From: Candidatus Phaeomarinobacter ectocarpi
GTDB lineage: Bacteria > Pseudomonadota > Alphaproteobacteria > CGMCC-115125
DNA length: 64,000 nt
Direction of reading: 5' to 3'
NCBI RefSeq assembly: GCF_000689395.1
Contig: NZ_HG966617.1
Location: forward strand, 2,764,721 to 2,828,720
Numbering within the stretch: the stretch's first letter is position 1; every line of letters starts with the position of its first letter. The position numbers were made by a program, and so were the translations under genes. A model generated the notes under the pieces. That model ran no database searches and had not been told where the DNA came from. It saw only the letters and a list, made by a program, of their open reading frames with translations. Of this stretch, positions 36,395 to 45,993 are shown piece by piece.

Positions 36395-37981
36395 TCAATA
36401 ACCGATTGCCGCGCCGTCTTTACGGGGATCTGATCCGCCCGTAAGCGTGCCCTGCTCCCAATTGATGGCAATGCCCTGCCCGCCACCAAAGGGCGGCACG
36501 GCTTCAGCCACCCGATGCCCGCGCGCCGTCAGGCCCTCAAGGGTGGCGGCGGGTAGGCCGCGCTCGATTGCCAGCGTGCCGTCTTCGGTCAGGAAACGGG
36601 GAAAATCGATCGCCTCTTGGATGTCCATGCCATAGGCCAGCATGTTGAGCACCACCTGCACATGACCCATGGGCTGGTAGTGCCCGCCCATGACACCAAA
36701 TGGCATGACAGCTTGTTGATCCTTCACAAGCATGGCTGGAATAATCGTATGCATGGGCCGCTTGTTAGGCGCGATGCAGTTGGGATGGCCGTCTTCAAGT
36801 ACAAACCCAGCGGCGCGGTTCTGAAACACCACACCTGTCTGCTCGTCCGCGATCGTTGACCCAAAGCCCTGAAACAGCGAGTTGATAAACGACACCGCAT
36901 TGCGGTCCTTGTCGACAACCGTGAGATACGTGGTGTCCTTATGCGGGTTGTCCTGCGCCATGGGCAGATCAGCAGCACGACCCGGATCAATCTCCGCAGC
37001 AATCGCATCCGCAAATGCATCTGACAGCAAATGATCTACCGGCACCTGCGCCTGGTCCATATCGGCCACATACATATCGCGCGCGGCATAGGCCCGCCGG
37101 GCGGCTTCCACCTGCAGATGCACCCGTTCGGGTCCATGCGGGTCCAGCCCGTCCACATTCAGGCGATCAAGAATGTTAAGCGCGATCAACGCTGTGATGC
37201 CCTGTCCGTTGGGCGGTATCTCCAGCAGCCTGTGGCCACGTGTGTCCGTCGAGATCGGCGTTACGTAGTCAGCGGACGTATTGGCAAAGTCCTCAAGCGT
37301 ATGCAGCCCGCCCTTGGCCTGCAGCGTCTGCACCATGCGATCCGCAATCTCACCTTCGTAAAACCCGGCACGCCCACGCTCACCAATAGCCCGCAAGGTG
37401 CGCCCGAGCGCCGGGCTCTTCCAGATGCTGCCAATGCCCGGCGCTTCTCCCGATGGCAGATAGAGCGCGCGAATGTCCGGATCATTCTTCAATTGCGGGG
37501 TCAGAAACATCCAGTCAATGGCAATACGCGGCGACAGGGCAAAGCCCTCTTCCGCAAATGCAATGGCCGGCGCCAGCACCTCATCAAGACCCATGGTGCC
37601 GTGATCCGCCAGCAACCTGGCCCAGGCATCAATGGCACCGGGAATGCTGATGGAGTGAACGGAGGTCTCGCCAATTTTGTCGAAGCCCTGCTCGACAAAG
37701 TAGTCCCGTGTCGCCGCCGCCGGCGCGCGCCCGGACCCGTTGAGCCCGATCACTTCAGAGGACCCCTTGGGCGCAAACAGCACAAAGCAGTCCCCGCCAA
37801 TGCCCGTCATCATGGGTTCGACGACACACAGCACCGCACTGGCAGCCACCGCCGCATCCACGGCGTTGCCGCCACGCTTCATGATATCGACAGCCGTCAG
37901 CGACGCCTGCGGATGAGACGAGGCGCACATGCCGTTGAGGCTGTGAACCGTTGAGCGTCCAGGACGTTGAAAGTCACGCAC
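36395..37981 (-). CDS. Gamma-glutamyltransferase family protein
   Basis: 528 residues from GTG 37981 (GGGAGG seven bases upstream); homologues begin MRDFQ-PGRS as here. It is an Ntn hydrolase that self-cleaves; the nucleophile is the Thr of KDTTYLTVVD, the start of the small subunit. MMTGIGGDCFVLF and GGHYQPMGHVQVVLN are family regions, with GGSDPRKDGAAIGY at the end. It moves or hydrolyses gamma-glutamyl groups. No signal peptide is visible, unlike E. coli Ggt, so it may be cytoplasmic. It overlaps the preceding gene by eight bases. Confidence 0.92.
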   Translation of the reverse strand: MRDFQRPGRSTVHSLNGMCASSHPQASLTAVDIMKRGGNAVDAAVAASAVLCVVEPMMTGIGGDCFVLFAPKGSSEVIGLNGSGRAPAAATRDYFVEQGFDKIGETSVHSISIPGAIDAWARLLADHGTMGLDEVLAPAIAFAEEGFALSPRIAIDWMFLTPQLKNDPDIRALYLPSGEAPGIGSIWKSPALGRTLRAIGERGRAGFYEGEIADRMVQTLQAKGGLHTLEDFANTSADYVTPISTDTRGHRLLEIPPNGQGITALIALNILDRLNVDGLDPHGPERVHLQVEAARRAYAARDMYVADMDQAQVPVDHLLSDAFADAIAAEIDPGRAADLPMAQDNPHKDTTYLTVVDKDRNAVSFINSLFQGFGSTIADEQTGVVFQNRAAGFVLEDGHPNCIAPNKRPMHTIIPAMLVKDQQAVMPFGVMGGHYQPMGHVQVVLNMLAYGMDIQEAIDFPRFLTEDGTLAIERGLPAATLEGLTARGHRVAEAVPPFGGGQGIAINWEQGTLTGGSDPRKDGAAIGY

Positions 37982-38591
37982 CAGCGCCTCCCGCGCCGCC
38001 CGCACCAATCCCGCGTGCCTTGGCCGCCTGCACCAGCGACAGCAGGCCAATGGCCATGGCAAGATGGCCCACATCCATCTGGCTGAGCCCAAGGCCCGGC
38101 GCAACCCGCATGAGCAGCGGCGTCAGCAGCGCGAATGACAGCGCGGCCGCAATCACCCAGATCGAGGCACGCGGATAGTCTTCAAACTTCCAGGCCGCAA
38201 CACCAGTCATACCGATGAGCACGACAATCTGAACAAGTGCCGCGAAGTGAATCTGATCTGTAAGAACAGCCACCACATACACAACAACCGGGATGGCCAG
38301 ACCAATCGTCGTCCAGCGTTCCGGCATGGGCCGCACGAGATGCGACACAATGCCAATCAGGATCGCGCCAAGGCCCACGGAGATGCAAAACAGCAGCACC
38401 GTGACATATACCGGTTCGACGATGGGGAAAAACAGCCTCAGCGACGCAAACAGCCCGCCAACGGCAAAGCTCAACAGCCCCACCAGCCAGAAAATCTGTC
38501 CGCCCACGGAAGACCCGCGGATTTGGACCACCGCATAGACGCCCGCCCCAAGAAACAATCCGGCAAACAGTGCCGGCGCTACATTACCCAT
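37974..38591 (-). CDS. Multi-pass membrane protein, unknown
   Basis: 205 residues with about six or seven membrane helices and a Gly/Ala-rich tail. It is not recognised. The helices are evenly spaced with short loops and only a few charged residues within (for example FASLRLFFPIVEP). It abuts the next gene upstream (its start directly follows that gene's stop) and overlaps the gamma-glutamyltransferase start by eight bases, so all are probably one transcript. Confidence 0.72.
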   Translation of the reverse strand: MGNVAPALFAGLFLGAGVYAVVQIRGSSVGGQIFWLVGLLSFAVGGLFASLRLFFPIVEPVYVTVLLFCISVGLGAILIGIVSHLVRPMPERWTTIGLAIPVVVYVVAVLTDQIHFAALVQIVVLIGMTGVAAWKFEDYPRASIWVIAAALSFALLTPLLMRVAPGLGLSQMDVGHLAMAIGLLSLVQAAKARGIGAGGAGGAGA

Positions 38592-38978
38592 CTAGGTGTC
38601 CTTCTCATCCCCGTTCAGCCGCGTATCCAGCAGCAATGCCTTGATGTCGCCAACAGCCCGCTCAAGTCTGTCGAGCCGATGCGCCATCTCATCCAGTCGT
38701 TCTAGCACAGGCGCAAGGTCGCTGCCTGCCACGCCTGCCTCGCCCGGTTCACTTGGTATCGGCGTCGATACGCCCGCACGCGACGCCACTTCTTCAGCAG
38801 GTGCCTTGAGGAACTGCGCCATGCCACGCACCTCATCAACCGATAGCTCCCGCTGATCCTTCCAGACCGCCGCCAGCTCGATCAGCGGCATGCCGATGGC
38901 ATCCGCCAGATCATTTGGCGTCCGGCCCATATCGTTGAGCCGGTCCGTGAACCACTTCTGGTCGAAAAACAGCGCCAT
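38592..38978 (-). CDS. XRE-like helix-turn-helix protein with coiled-coil tail
   Basis: 128 residues. The first 60 look like a divergent XRE-type helix-turn-helix: WFTDRLNDMGRTPNDLADAIGMPLIELAAVWKDQRELSVDEV in pieces, with the LAxAIG turn. A Pro/Gly linker and then a heptad-like helix (LERLDEMAHRLDRLERAVGDIKALL) follow. It could bind DNA, but this is inferred from pattern alone. It has zero spacing to the membrane protein gene downstream and is eight bases from the enoyl-CoA hydratase gene. Confidence 0.68.
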   Translation of the reverse strand: MALFFDQKWFTDRLNDMGRTPNDLADAIGMPLIELAAVWKDQRELSVDEVRGMAQFLKAPAEEVASRAGVSTPIPSEPGEAGVAGSDLAPVLERLDEMAHRLDRLERAVGDIKALLLDTRLNGDEKDT

Positions 38979-38986
38979 CTATCCGC

Positions 38987-39796
38987 CTAGCGCCCTTTGA
39001 ACTGCGGCGCCCGCTTTTCAAGAAAACTGGCAACCCCCTCTGAATGGTCTTCAGTCTGAAACAGCTTCCCCAACGTGCCTGAAACCCAGCCGCCAAGCGC
39101 CTGATAGTCCTGACCGGCAGATATCCGCAAACCCTCTTTCATGTAGCGCAGGGCAAGCGGTGCATTCTCCGCAATACGTCCCGCCAGGTTGCGCGCCTCA
39201 TCCATCAAAGTGTCATGCGCCACCACCCGGCTGAGAATACCGATGCGCTCTGCTTCATGGGCATCAACCACATCACCTGTAAACAGCAATTCAGCCGCCT
39301 TTGATGCACCCACGAGGGACGGCAGGCGACCAAGGCCGCCAATGTCGGAGATGAGCCCGCGCTTGATGAATATCTCGCCCATCTGCGCCCTCTCGGAGCC
39401 AATCCGAATATCCGCAAACAACGCCAGCTCCATGCCCCAGCCAACTGCCGGGCCGTTCACCGCGGCGATGACCGGCCTGTCACACTCAAGCACTGCCATG
39501 GCGGCAGGTGTCGGTTTGGGTCGTACGGATGTGAGCCTTGCAACGCTTGCGTCCTTCTGCTCCCCCGTCATCATTTCCTTGACGTCTTCACCGGCACAAA
39601 AGGCCGGGTCCGCGCCGGTGACGATCACGCACCGCACGTCGCTATCTGCCTGCGCAGCTTGAAATGCTTTTTCGAGTTCGTCATAGGCCTGACGGTTCAG
39701 TGCATTACGCCGCTGAGGTCTGTTCAGCATCACCGTCGCAACGTGATTTTCAACCGTGTACTGAACGGTTTCAAAGCGTGAAGGATCAATCGCCAT
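38987..39796 (-). CDS. Enoyl-CoA hydratase/isomerase family protein
   Basis: 269 residues, crotonase fold. DPAFCAGEDVKEM and VNGPAVGWGMELALFADIRI form the two oxyanion-hole strands; the region SERAQMGEIFIKRGLISDIGG (in pieces) holds the acidic residues usual for hydratases. It adds water to 2-enoyl-CoA or shifts the double bond. It lies 20 bases after the SDR gene and probably belongs to one acyl-CoA unit with it. The exact substrate is open. Confidence 0.9.
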   Translation of the reverse strand: MAIDPSRFETVQYTVENHVATVMLNRPQRRNALNRQAYDELEKAFQAAQADSDVRCVIVTGADPAFCAGEDVKEMMTGEQKDASVARLTSVRPKPTPAAMAVLECDRPVIAAVNGPAVGWGMELALFADIRIGSERAQMGEIFIKRGLISDIGGLGRLPSLVGASKAAELLFTGDVVDAHEAERIGILSRVVAHDTLMDEARNLAGRIAENAPLALRYMKEGLRISAGQDYQALGGWVSGTLGKLFQTEDHSEGVASFLEKRAPQFKGR

Positions 39797-39816
39797 GATA
39801 CGTGCCTGACCCTTGC

Positions 39817-40647
39817 CTATCGGGCCGTGAAGTCAGGAATCTGATCGCCGAGCTCGCCAATGGCGTCACCCCTGGCAGACCCAAGGGTCGTGCCGCCATC
39901 GCAATCAATGATGGTGCCGGTGACATAGCGTGAGGCTTCGCTGCTCAACCACATGCAGGTCTCGGCAATGTCCGTCTTGGTGCCATATTCGCGCAGCGCG
40001 ATGGAACTGATGATGGCTTCTTCGGCTTCCGGCGTTGGCGCAAGACGGCGCATCCCTTCCGTATCCGCAATCGGGCCGGGTGATACCGCATTGACGCGCA
40101 CGCCACCAGGACCCCATTCAAGCCCAAGGCACTTCACCAGCATATTGATGCCCGCCTTCGCAGCGCACACATGCGCCTGGAACATGGCCGGCTGCACCGC
40201 CTGCGGTGCCGTTATCGCCACCAGCGAGGCACCGGGACGCTTGAGATAGGGGAAAGATGCCCGCAGCACATTGAATGTACCGATCAGATCAATGTCGACC
40301 ACGACCTTGAAGCCGTTGGAAGACATGCCAAGCGCCGGCGCCACAAAGTTGCCAGCCGCACCCGACAGCACGAAATCAATCTCGCCATATTCTTCCTTGG
40401 CCTTTTTGAGCGCACCATCAACGCTCTCAAAGTCGCGCACGTCGCACGCCATGCCAAACGCCGTGCCGCCTTCGTCCGTGATGCTCTTGACCGCATCCTG
40501 AATCTTGTCGTGACTGCGTGATATCAGAACGACCTTCGCACCCTCCTGAGCAAAGCGCTGCGCCACACCCAGATTGATGCCTGAAGACGCGCCCGCAAAG
40601 AATGCCACTTTGTTTTTCAGCAGGTTCTCGCGAAATACATCACTCAT
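39817..40647 (-). CDS. SDR family oxidoreductase, 2,4-dienoyl-CoA reductase-like
   Basis: ATG 40647 (GGGAG upstream) gives 276 residues; the frame is open to 40740. VAFFAGASSGINLGVAQRFA binds NADP (the Gly-rich turn reads GASSGIN). The usual YxxxK is replaced by AHVCAAKAGINMLVKCLGLEWG, in which the Tyr is absent and Lys kept, as in 2,4-dienoyl-CoA reductases, where different residues serve catalysis. With the enoyl-CoA hydratase next door this fits oxidation of unsaturated fatty acids. Substrate is inferred. Confidence 0.87.
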   Translation of the reverse strand: MSDVFRENLLKNKVAFFAGASSGINLGVAQRFAQEGAKVVLISRSHDKIQDAVKSITDEGGTAFGMACDVRDFESVDGALKKAKEEYGEIDFVLSGAAGNFVAPALGMSSNGFKVVVDIDLIGTFNVLRASFPYLKRPGASLVAITAPQAVQPAMFQAHVCAAKAGINMLVKCLGLEWGPGGVRVNAVSPGPIADTEGMRRLAPTPEAEEAIISSIALREYGTKTDIAETCMWLSSEASRYVTGTIIDCDGGTTLGSARGDAIGELGDQIPDFTAR

Positions 40648-40925
40648 GTCGTGTTCTCCCTCAGGCCCCAGCAGGGCACAAATTTCGTTGCCATTCATCC
40701 GCGCAAGAGACGTCAAAAACCATGCATGGCTGGTTCTCAATGGACATGCGCCGCACGCCCCTTAAATGCGGTATTGTTACCCATCAGCAAAGCAACTGCA
40801 TGCGCCCAGCGCAAGGTTGAACCCGCGCAATTGCCCGCTTCAGGCCAAATCAACGGACACCTCACCTGTCGTCAGCCCAACCAGATCAAACGCCCCACCT
40901 CTCGGCATCCGCCATATGGGAAAGG

Positions 40926-42290
40926 GTGACACTGCCCACCGGCATCCGCCCGGCAGATATCTTTGCGCCGGTTGCCGACAGGCCCTTCGCGCAGTTGCTG
41001 GACTGGCAGGGGTCTGACGATATTGCTTACATCCTGATGGACCCTGCGGAAACGTTGACCATCACACTGGGTAAACTTGATTCCCGGACCCGCGGCGGTG
41101 CCTTCCGGCGCCTCGATGCCGCGCTTGAGGCATGGAAGCAGGACCATTCATTTGTGCCCCGCAAAACACCTGTCCCCTTTGCCGGTGGCGCTGCCGGGTT
41201 CTTTGCCTATGAGCTTGCCCATGATCTTGAGCGCCTGCCGCATCCCAAAGGAATGGATCAGGACACCCCGGTCCTGACAGTCGGCTTCTATGACGCCGTC
41301 CTCGCCTGCCCCCAGGATGCGAATAAGGATGCGGATCACGCATTCGTTCTGTCGCCATGGGACACTCCTGTCACGCAGGACCGCAGAGCAGCCTTGAAGG
41401 CCTTGATTGAAACGGCCTCACGGTCGCGCGCACCTGCAACCAGACCCTGCAGCGACCCGGAGGCCACCATTGACCCCGATGCCTATCGCAAAAGCGTCGC
41501 GCGGGTCATTGAACTCATCCACGCAGGCGACATTTTCCAGGCCAATCTGGCACAGCGCTTTGATTCCAGTTTGCCGGCGGACGTCACGCCATTCGATATC
41601 TATCAGCGGTTGGCGGGCGATGCGCCCGCCCCGTTTTCAGCACATCTTACGCTGCCCGACCGCACGCTGGTGTCATCGTCACCCGAGCGGTTCCTGAAAA
41701 TCACCCCTGAAGGTCACGTCCGCACAGAACCCATCAAGGGCACCCGCCCGCGCGGCGAGACAGACGCACACGATACAGCATTGGCAAACGACCTGATGAA
41801 CAGTGCCAAGGACCGCGCTGAAAACATCATGATCGTCGATCTCCAGCGCAATGACCTTTCACGCACCTGCGCGGACCATTCCGTGAAGGTCGAAGCCCTG
41901 TGCGAGCTGCATTCATTTGAAAACGTGCATCACCTGATTTCAACAGTCACCGGCACGCTGCGGACCGATGCATCATCGCTTGACTGCTTGGCCGCTTGCT
42001 TCCCCGGCGGCTCCATCACGGGCGCACCCAAAGTGCGCGCCATGGAAATCATCGCTGACGAAGAGCCCCACAGCCGTGGTGCCTATTGCGGTTCCATCGG
42101 CTTCATCGGGCTGGACGGTGCCATCGACACGTCCATTGCCATCCGGACACTGACAATCACCGGCAGACAGATCACCTATCACGCAGGCGGCGGCATTGTT
42201 GCCGACAGTGATCCGCACGATGAGTATGACGAGACCATCACCAAGGCCAGCGCAATGAAGGCCGCTTTGATGGGTAGCGCATCCTCATGA
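40926..42290 (+). CDS. pabB: Aminodeoxychorismate synthase component I
   Basis: 454 residues from GTG 40926. The chorismate-binding domain shows PEATIDPDAYRKSVARVIELIHAGDIFQANLAQR in parts, and RTEPIKGTRPRGET with Lys in PIKGT. That Lys is the nucleophile of PabB and is absent in TrpE (PIAGT), so this is aminodeoxychorismate synthase, which aminates chorismate for folate. IMIVDLQRNDLSR, FPGGSITGAPKVRAMEII and YCGSIGFIG are further marks. It overlaps pabA by four bases. Confidence 0.95.
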   Translation: MTLPTGIRPADIFAPVADRPFAQLLDWQGSDDIAYILMDPAETLTITLGKLDSRTRGGAFRRLDAALEAWKQDHSFVPRKTPVPFAGGAAGFFAYELAHDLERLPHPKGMDQDTPVLTVGFYDAVLACPQDANKDADHAFVLSPWDTPVTQDRRAALKALIETASRSRAPATRPCSDPEATIDPDAYRKSVARVIELIHAGDIFQANLAQRFDSSLPADVTPFDIYQRLAGDAPAPFSAHLTLPDRTLVSSSPERFLKITPEGHVRTEPIKGTRPRGETDAHDTALANDLMNSAKDRAENIMIVDLQRNDLSRTCADHSVKVEALCELHSFENVHHLISTVTGTLRTDASSLDCLAACFPGGSITGAPKVRAMEIIADEEPHSRGAYCGSIGFIGLDGAIDTSIAIRTLTITGRQITYHAGGGIVADSDPHDEYDETITKASAMKAALMGSASS

Positions 42291-42898
42291 TTCTGGTCAT
42301 CGACAATTACGACAGCTTCGTTTTCAACCTCGCCCGCTATGTGCGCGAGTTAGGCGATGCTGTTGAGGTCGTCAGAAACGACGCCATCACCGTCGATGAG
42401 GCACTGGCCATGGCGCCCGCGGGCATCATCATTTCACCCGGCCCCTGCGGACCGGACGAAGCCGGCATCTCAACACCACTCGCGCGTGCAGTCATTGCCG
42501 ACGGCATTCCCCTGCTCGGCGTATGCTTGGGCCACCAGTGCCTAGTAGCAGCCTGCGGCGGCGAGGTCATCCGCGCCGACCGCCCCATTCACGGTCAGGC
42601 ATCAACAATCACCCATCATGGACAAGACGTCTTTGCGGATTTGCCGTCTCCCATGCAGGTGGGTCGCTACCATTCGCTGATTGCGGGCGCACATGTCCCC
42701 GACGATCTGGCGGTGACGGCGCAGTTGGCAGACAACCCGGACACCATCATGGCGGTAGCGCATAAGACTGCCCCTGCTTTCGGCGTGCAGTTTCATCCTG
42801 AAAGCGTGCTGACCGACCATGGTCATGCGCTGATAAACAATTTCTTGAACTATACAGCCCGCTCTACCACCGAGCGATTTGCGCAACCGGCCCAATAG
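42287..42898 (+). CDS. pabA: Aminodeoxychorismate synthase glutamine amidotransferase component
   Basis: 203 residues. Class I glutamine amidotransferase: ILVIDNYDSFVFNLARY, the nucleophile in GVCLGHQCL (Cys), and the catalytic His and Glu in FGVQFHPESVLT. It supplies ammonia to PabB, with which it is translationally coupled (ATGA overlap). In some bacteria this subunit also serves anthranilate synthase; no trpE is seen here. pabC follows after nine bases. Confidence 0.95.
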   Translation: MILVIDNYDSFVFNLARYVRELGDAVEVVRNDAITVDEALAMAPAGIIISPGPCGPDEAGISTPLARAVIADGIPLLGVCLGHQCLVAACGGEVIRADRPIHGQASTITHHGQDVFADLPSPMQVGRYHSLIAGAHVPDDLAVTAQLADNPDTIMAVAHKTAPAFGVQFHPESVLTDHGHALINNFLNYTARSTTERFAQPAQ

Positions 42899-42907
42899 GA
42901 GCCTTCC

Positions 42908-43759
42908 ATGTCCATTCCGCGCATCTGGCTCAACGGCGCGCTCGTCCCGGCCGATGAAGCGCGCATCGCCCCAACGGACCGCGGCCTGCTGCTTGCCGAC
43001 GGCCTGTTTGAAACACTGCTCGCCCGGGCAGGCCGCATCATCCGCCTCGACCGGCACCTCATGCGCCTGCTCGAAGGGGCAGCGGTGATGCAGATAAAGC
43101 CACCCTATGAGAGCCGCACTCTGCGTGCGGCCGCCCGCGAAACCCTCGAGGCAAACGGCCTCGCAACCAATGATCGCGCCAGCCTGCGCATGACGCTCAC
43201 CCGAGGCCCCGCCGGCCGTGGGCTGGCATTGCCACAAGATCCGACACCGACCCTGATGATCTCCGCTGCCGCCGCACCGGCCCCACCCGCTGGCCTGTCC
43301 GTCATGGTCAGCAGCGTCAGCAAGCTGGCCACCAGCCCCGCAAGCCCGCTCAAGACACTGAACTACACCGACAACGTGATGGCGCGCATGGAAGCGGACG
43401 CAGCAGGCGCCGACGAAGCGCTCATGCGGTCCGCCGACGGCGGCATCGCCTGCGCCACCATCGGCAATGTCTTTGTGGTGAAGAACGGGTCTGTGACAAC
43501 GCCGCCTGACGACGGGTCAATCCGTGCAGGCATCACCCGCAATGACATACTGGCACTTGCACGCGATGCAGACCTGAGCGTGTCCGAAGCCGACATCAGC
43601 ATGGAGACCCTCAAGGCTGCGGACGAAGTCTTCCTGACCAACAGCCTCTGGGGCATCTGCCCTGTGACCACCGTCGACGGTACAGCGCTTCCTGCGGGGC
43701 CCATTACAAAAAAACTTGCCCAGGCACTCGAAGAGGCCTGGGCAAGCGATGTCGTCTAG
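42908..43759 (+). CDS. pabC: Class IV aminotransferase / 4-amino-4-deoxychorismate lyase
   Basis: 283 residues. Fold type IV PLP enzyme. The PLP lysine lies in PLKTLNYTDNVMARMEA, and ADEALMRSADGGIACATIGNVFVVKNG and DEVFLTNSLWGICPVTTVDG (in pieces) are conserved. As the third gene after pabB-pabA with AGGAG nine bases before its ATG, the lyase that releases pyruvate to make 4-aminobenzoate is the likely activity. D-amino acid or branched-chain aminotransferases share the fold, so this rests partly on context. Confidence 0.9.
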   Translation: MSIPRIWLNGALVPADEARIAPTDRGLLLADGLFETLLARAGRIIRLDRHLMRLLEGAAVMQIKPPYESRTLRAAARETLEANGLATNDRASLRMTLTRGPAGRGLALPQDPTPTLMISAAAAPAPPAGLSVMVSSVSKLATSPASPLKTLNYTDNVMARMEADAAGADEALMRSADGGIACATIGNVFVVKNGSVTTPPDDGSIRAGITRNDILALARDADLSVSEADISMETLKAADEVFLTNSLWGICPVTTVDGTALPAGPITKKLAQALEEAWASDVV

Positions 43760-43774
43760 GAATGTGCGTGGCGG

Positions 43775-44167
43775 TTACTCGCCGACGGCAAAGTCCCGGC
43801 GCGCGGTTGTGATGGTTACCGAGAACCCGGCCACCACGTCCAGCAAGGCAAGCGCTGTAATGAAGAAGAATGTCGATGTTGCCGCTTCCGGCACAATGAT
43901 GAATTCGACCAGGCACAGCACAAAGACGAGCATCGACAGCCCGTGATTGACGATCGAGGACTGCGATGTGCCCGTGGCGCGCACAATCTCGATGAACAGC
44001 AGTACCAGCCCGACTACCAGGAACAGGTCAGAGACGGTGAACGTCCAGACTGCGCCCGACACCATGTCGAGTGAGAAAAGCTGCGTGGCCAGATCAGGCC
44101 CGGTGATGAAAACCACCACGTTGTAGGCGATCAGCAGAAGCAGCAGCAGCGGAATAATAGCAAACAT
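43775..44167 (-). CDS. Four-helix membrane protein, unknown
   Basis: 130 residues, not recognised. Four hydrophobic helices (about residues 3-22, 38-63, 75-93, 97-118) with short loops. It converges on pabC with a 15-base gap. GGGGGACG lies before the ATG. The pattern of two helical hairpins is seen in many small proteins of unknown function. No catalytic or metal motif. Confidence 0.68.
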   Translation of the reverse strand: MFAIIPLLLLLLIAYNVVVFITGPDLATQLFSLDMVSGAVWTFTVSDLFLVVGLVLLFIEIVRATGTSQSSIVNHGLSMLVFVLCLVEFIIVPEAATSTFFFITALALLDVVAGFSVTITTARRDFAVGE

Positions 44168-44377
44168 GTGGGTCGTCCCCCGGATCCGTTAGATGGGCGC
44201 AGCCAGTAGGGTGTTCCTGGACTGGCGTAGTGCCCGTGTTTTAAGTGGCCCCTGGAAAATACGTACCATAGGCCACCACAATCCCTCGCGTGGTTCAAAG
44301 AGGTACAGTTAAAATACGGCACAGCCGTGACGCGTACGCCTCACCTGCGAATCCTGAAAACATGAGAACAAAACAAG

Positions 44378-44402
44378 AAAAGGGGCCCCGAGGGACCCCT
44401 TG
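44378..44402 (-). terminator. Intrinsic terminator of rpmF
   Basis: Read on the minus strand, AGGGGTCCC and GGGGCCCCT form a GC-rich hairpin and are followed by TTTT and then a T-rich stretch (to about 44369). It lies 40 bases after the rpmF stop. Confidence 0.85.
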
Positions 44403-44441
44403 AACCTGTCATTTTTGGCTGAAAGCCTAAAGAAACGCAGC

Positions 44442-44627
44442 TTATGCGTCGTCTTTTGGCTCCAGAACCTGACGGCCGCGATACATGCCGCTCTTCAGGT
44501 CAATGTGGTGCGGACGGTGAAGTTCACCGGAATCCGGGTTTTCCACATAAGCCGGCTGCCCAAGGGCGTGATGGCTCCGACGCCAGCCGCGACGAGCCTT
44601 TGTTACTCTACTTTTGGGAACCGCCAT
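44442..44627 (-). CDS. rpmF: 50S ribosomal protein L32
   Basis: 61 residues from ATG 44627, the usual start [20 protein letters not shown]; an open frame extends upstream to 44759 without support. The protein is very basic and ends [12 protein letters not shown]. It lacks the Cys4 zinc site some L32 proteins carry. Found alone here, not with plsX/fabH as in some genomes. It has its own terminator at 44378-44402. Confidence 0.96.
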   Translation of the reverse strand: MAVPKSRVTKARRGWRRSHHALGQPAYVENPDSGELHRPHHIDLKSGMYRGRQVLEPKDDA

Positions 44628-44774
44628 GGGATCTGCCTCAGTCTTATGTTGTCGTGGCTGCCTGCCCCCCGTAAAGGTAACATCCAGGGCAAGGAAGCGC
44701 GCCAGTTCTTTAAAAAAAGTGCGAGGCCCGAGCCGCTTTTCAGCGCCGGGCCAGTTCAAGTTGCGAGGGTATAC

Positions 44775-45989
44775 ATGAAGACGCGGGCCAGTGCAAAGGG
44801 GGATTCAGCGCATTTGGCTGCTGATATCCCAGCGCCCTCCCAATCGGCCCCTGCCCCGTCCGGCCCGCGCCTGCTGTTGGCCGCCAATCAACTGGACTCG
44901 TTCTTCAACCATCGTCTTCCCATAGCCAAAGCCGCCCAGACCGAAGGCTGGGACGTGCATGTGGCCATCAACGAGGCCGATCAGGCCCGGGAAATGGACA
45001 CCAACGGCTTCACCTTCCACCCCTGGCCCCTCGCCAGAAGTTTCGCGTCGCCCGCCCGTGAACTGGAAACCCTGACCAGCCTTAACCGACTGGTCCGAGC
45101 CCTGAAACCCGATATTGTTCACGCCTTTACCCTGAAACCAGCCCTCTATGCAGCTCTTGTTTCCCGGTGGCAGAAACAGGCCACCGTGATGTCCGTGACC
45201 GGCGTCGGCTCCTTCTTTCTGGGACAGGGCACCAAAGAGCAGGCTATTCGCATCGCGCTCACTACCGCCCTGAGAGCGGCCCTTGGCAGCAAGCGGCAAA
45301 TGGCCATCGTCCAGAACCCGGATGATCAGGCCCTCGTCACGACCCGTTTTGGCGTCCCCGCCGCATGGACCCGCCTCATTCCCGGCTCCGGGGTCGACCT
45401 TGTGCAGTTCTCACCCACACAAACGCCTGCCCCACCGCCCGTGCAGATCGTCCTGGCCGCCCGCATGCTGGCCGACAAGGGCGTGCGCGAATTTGTGGAT
45501 GCGGCCCGGCAGCTCTCAGGCGAAGGACTGAACGCACGATTCGTGCTTGCAGGTGGCCTGGACCCTGCCAACCGGTCCGCCATCACGGAGACCGAGCTGA
45601 ATAGCTGGCAGGCAGAGGGGTCTGTGTCGTGGCTCGGCCAGGTGGAGGACATGGCTGCTCTTTATCGTGATAGCCATATCGCCTGCCTGCCGTCCTATCG
45701 CGAAGGCCTGCCAAAGGCGCTACTGGAGGCGGCAGCCTGTGGCCTGCCCTGTGTCACCACCGATGTACCTGGCTGCCGCGACGCTATTATCGCTGGTGAA
45801 ACCGGACTACTGGCGCCGGTGCGCGATGCAAACGGACTGGCAGACGCGCTTCGACGCCTCATCACCGATGCAGCCTTGCGGAAAAAGATGGGCACTGCCG
45901 GTCGCGCCTTCATTTCCAAAGGGCATTCCAACGAGGCCATCGCCTCGGCCGTGCTGGAAACCTATGCGCTGCTCGGCGCACGCGCCTGA
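44775..45989 (+). CDS. Glycosyltransferase family 4
   Basis: 404 residues from ATG 44775 with GAGGG six bases upstream; the open frame before it lies over rpmF. The GT-B fold shows an N-terminal part with [17 protein letters not shown] and [11 protein letters not shown], and the C-terminal nucleotide-sugar part [32 protein letters not shown] and [30 protein letters not shown], where the EGLPK Glu is the conserved E of EX7E. It resembles LPS and capsule enzymes that add GalNAc or QuiNAc to undecaprenyl-linked sugars. It is the first gene of the polysaccharide locus and converges on the DegT gene. Confidence 0.9.
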   Translation: MKTRASAKGDSAHLAADIPAPSQSAPAPSGPRLLLAANQLDSFFNHRLPIAKAAQTEGWDVHVAINEADQAREMDTNGFTFHPWPLARSFASPARELETLTSLNRLVRALKPDIVHAFTLKPALYAALVSRWQKQATVMSVTGVGSFFLGQGTKEQAIRIALTTALRAALGSKRQMAIVQNPDDQALVTTRFGVPAAWTRLIPGSGVDLVQFSPTQTPAPPPVQIVLAARMLADKGVREFVDAARQLSGEGLNARFVLAGGLDPANRSAITETELNSWQAEGSVSWLGQVEDMAALYRDSHIACLPSYREGLPKALLEAAACGLPCVTTDVPGCRDAIIAGETGLLAPVRDANGLADALRRLITDAALRKKMGTAGRAFISKGHSNEAIASAVLETYALLGARA

Positions 45990-45993
45990 CGCC

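Noticed and set aside
37031..37954. A 307-codon plus-strand frame over the gamma-glutamyltransferase gene
   Set aside because: Antisense to a family protein with its catalytic Thr and terminal motifs intact.
44168..44377. tRNA-like GGTTCAAA in the gap before the rpmF terminator
   Set aside because: No acceptor stem or cloverleaf could be built around it.
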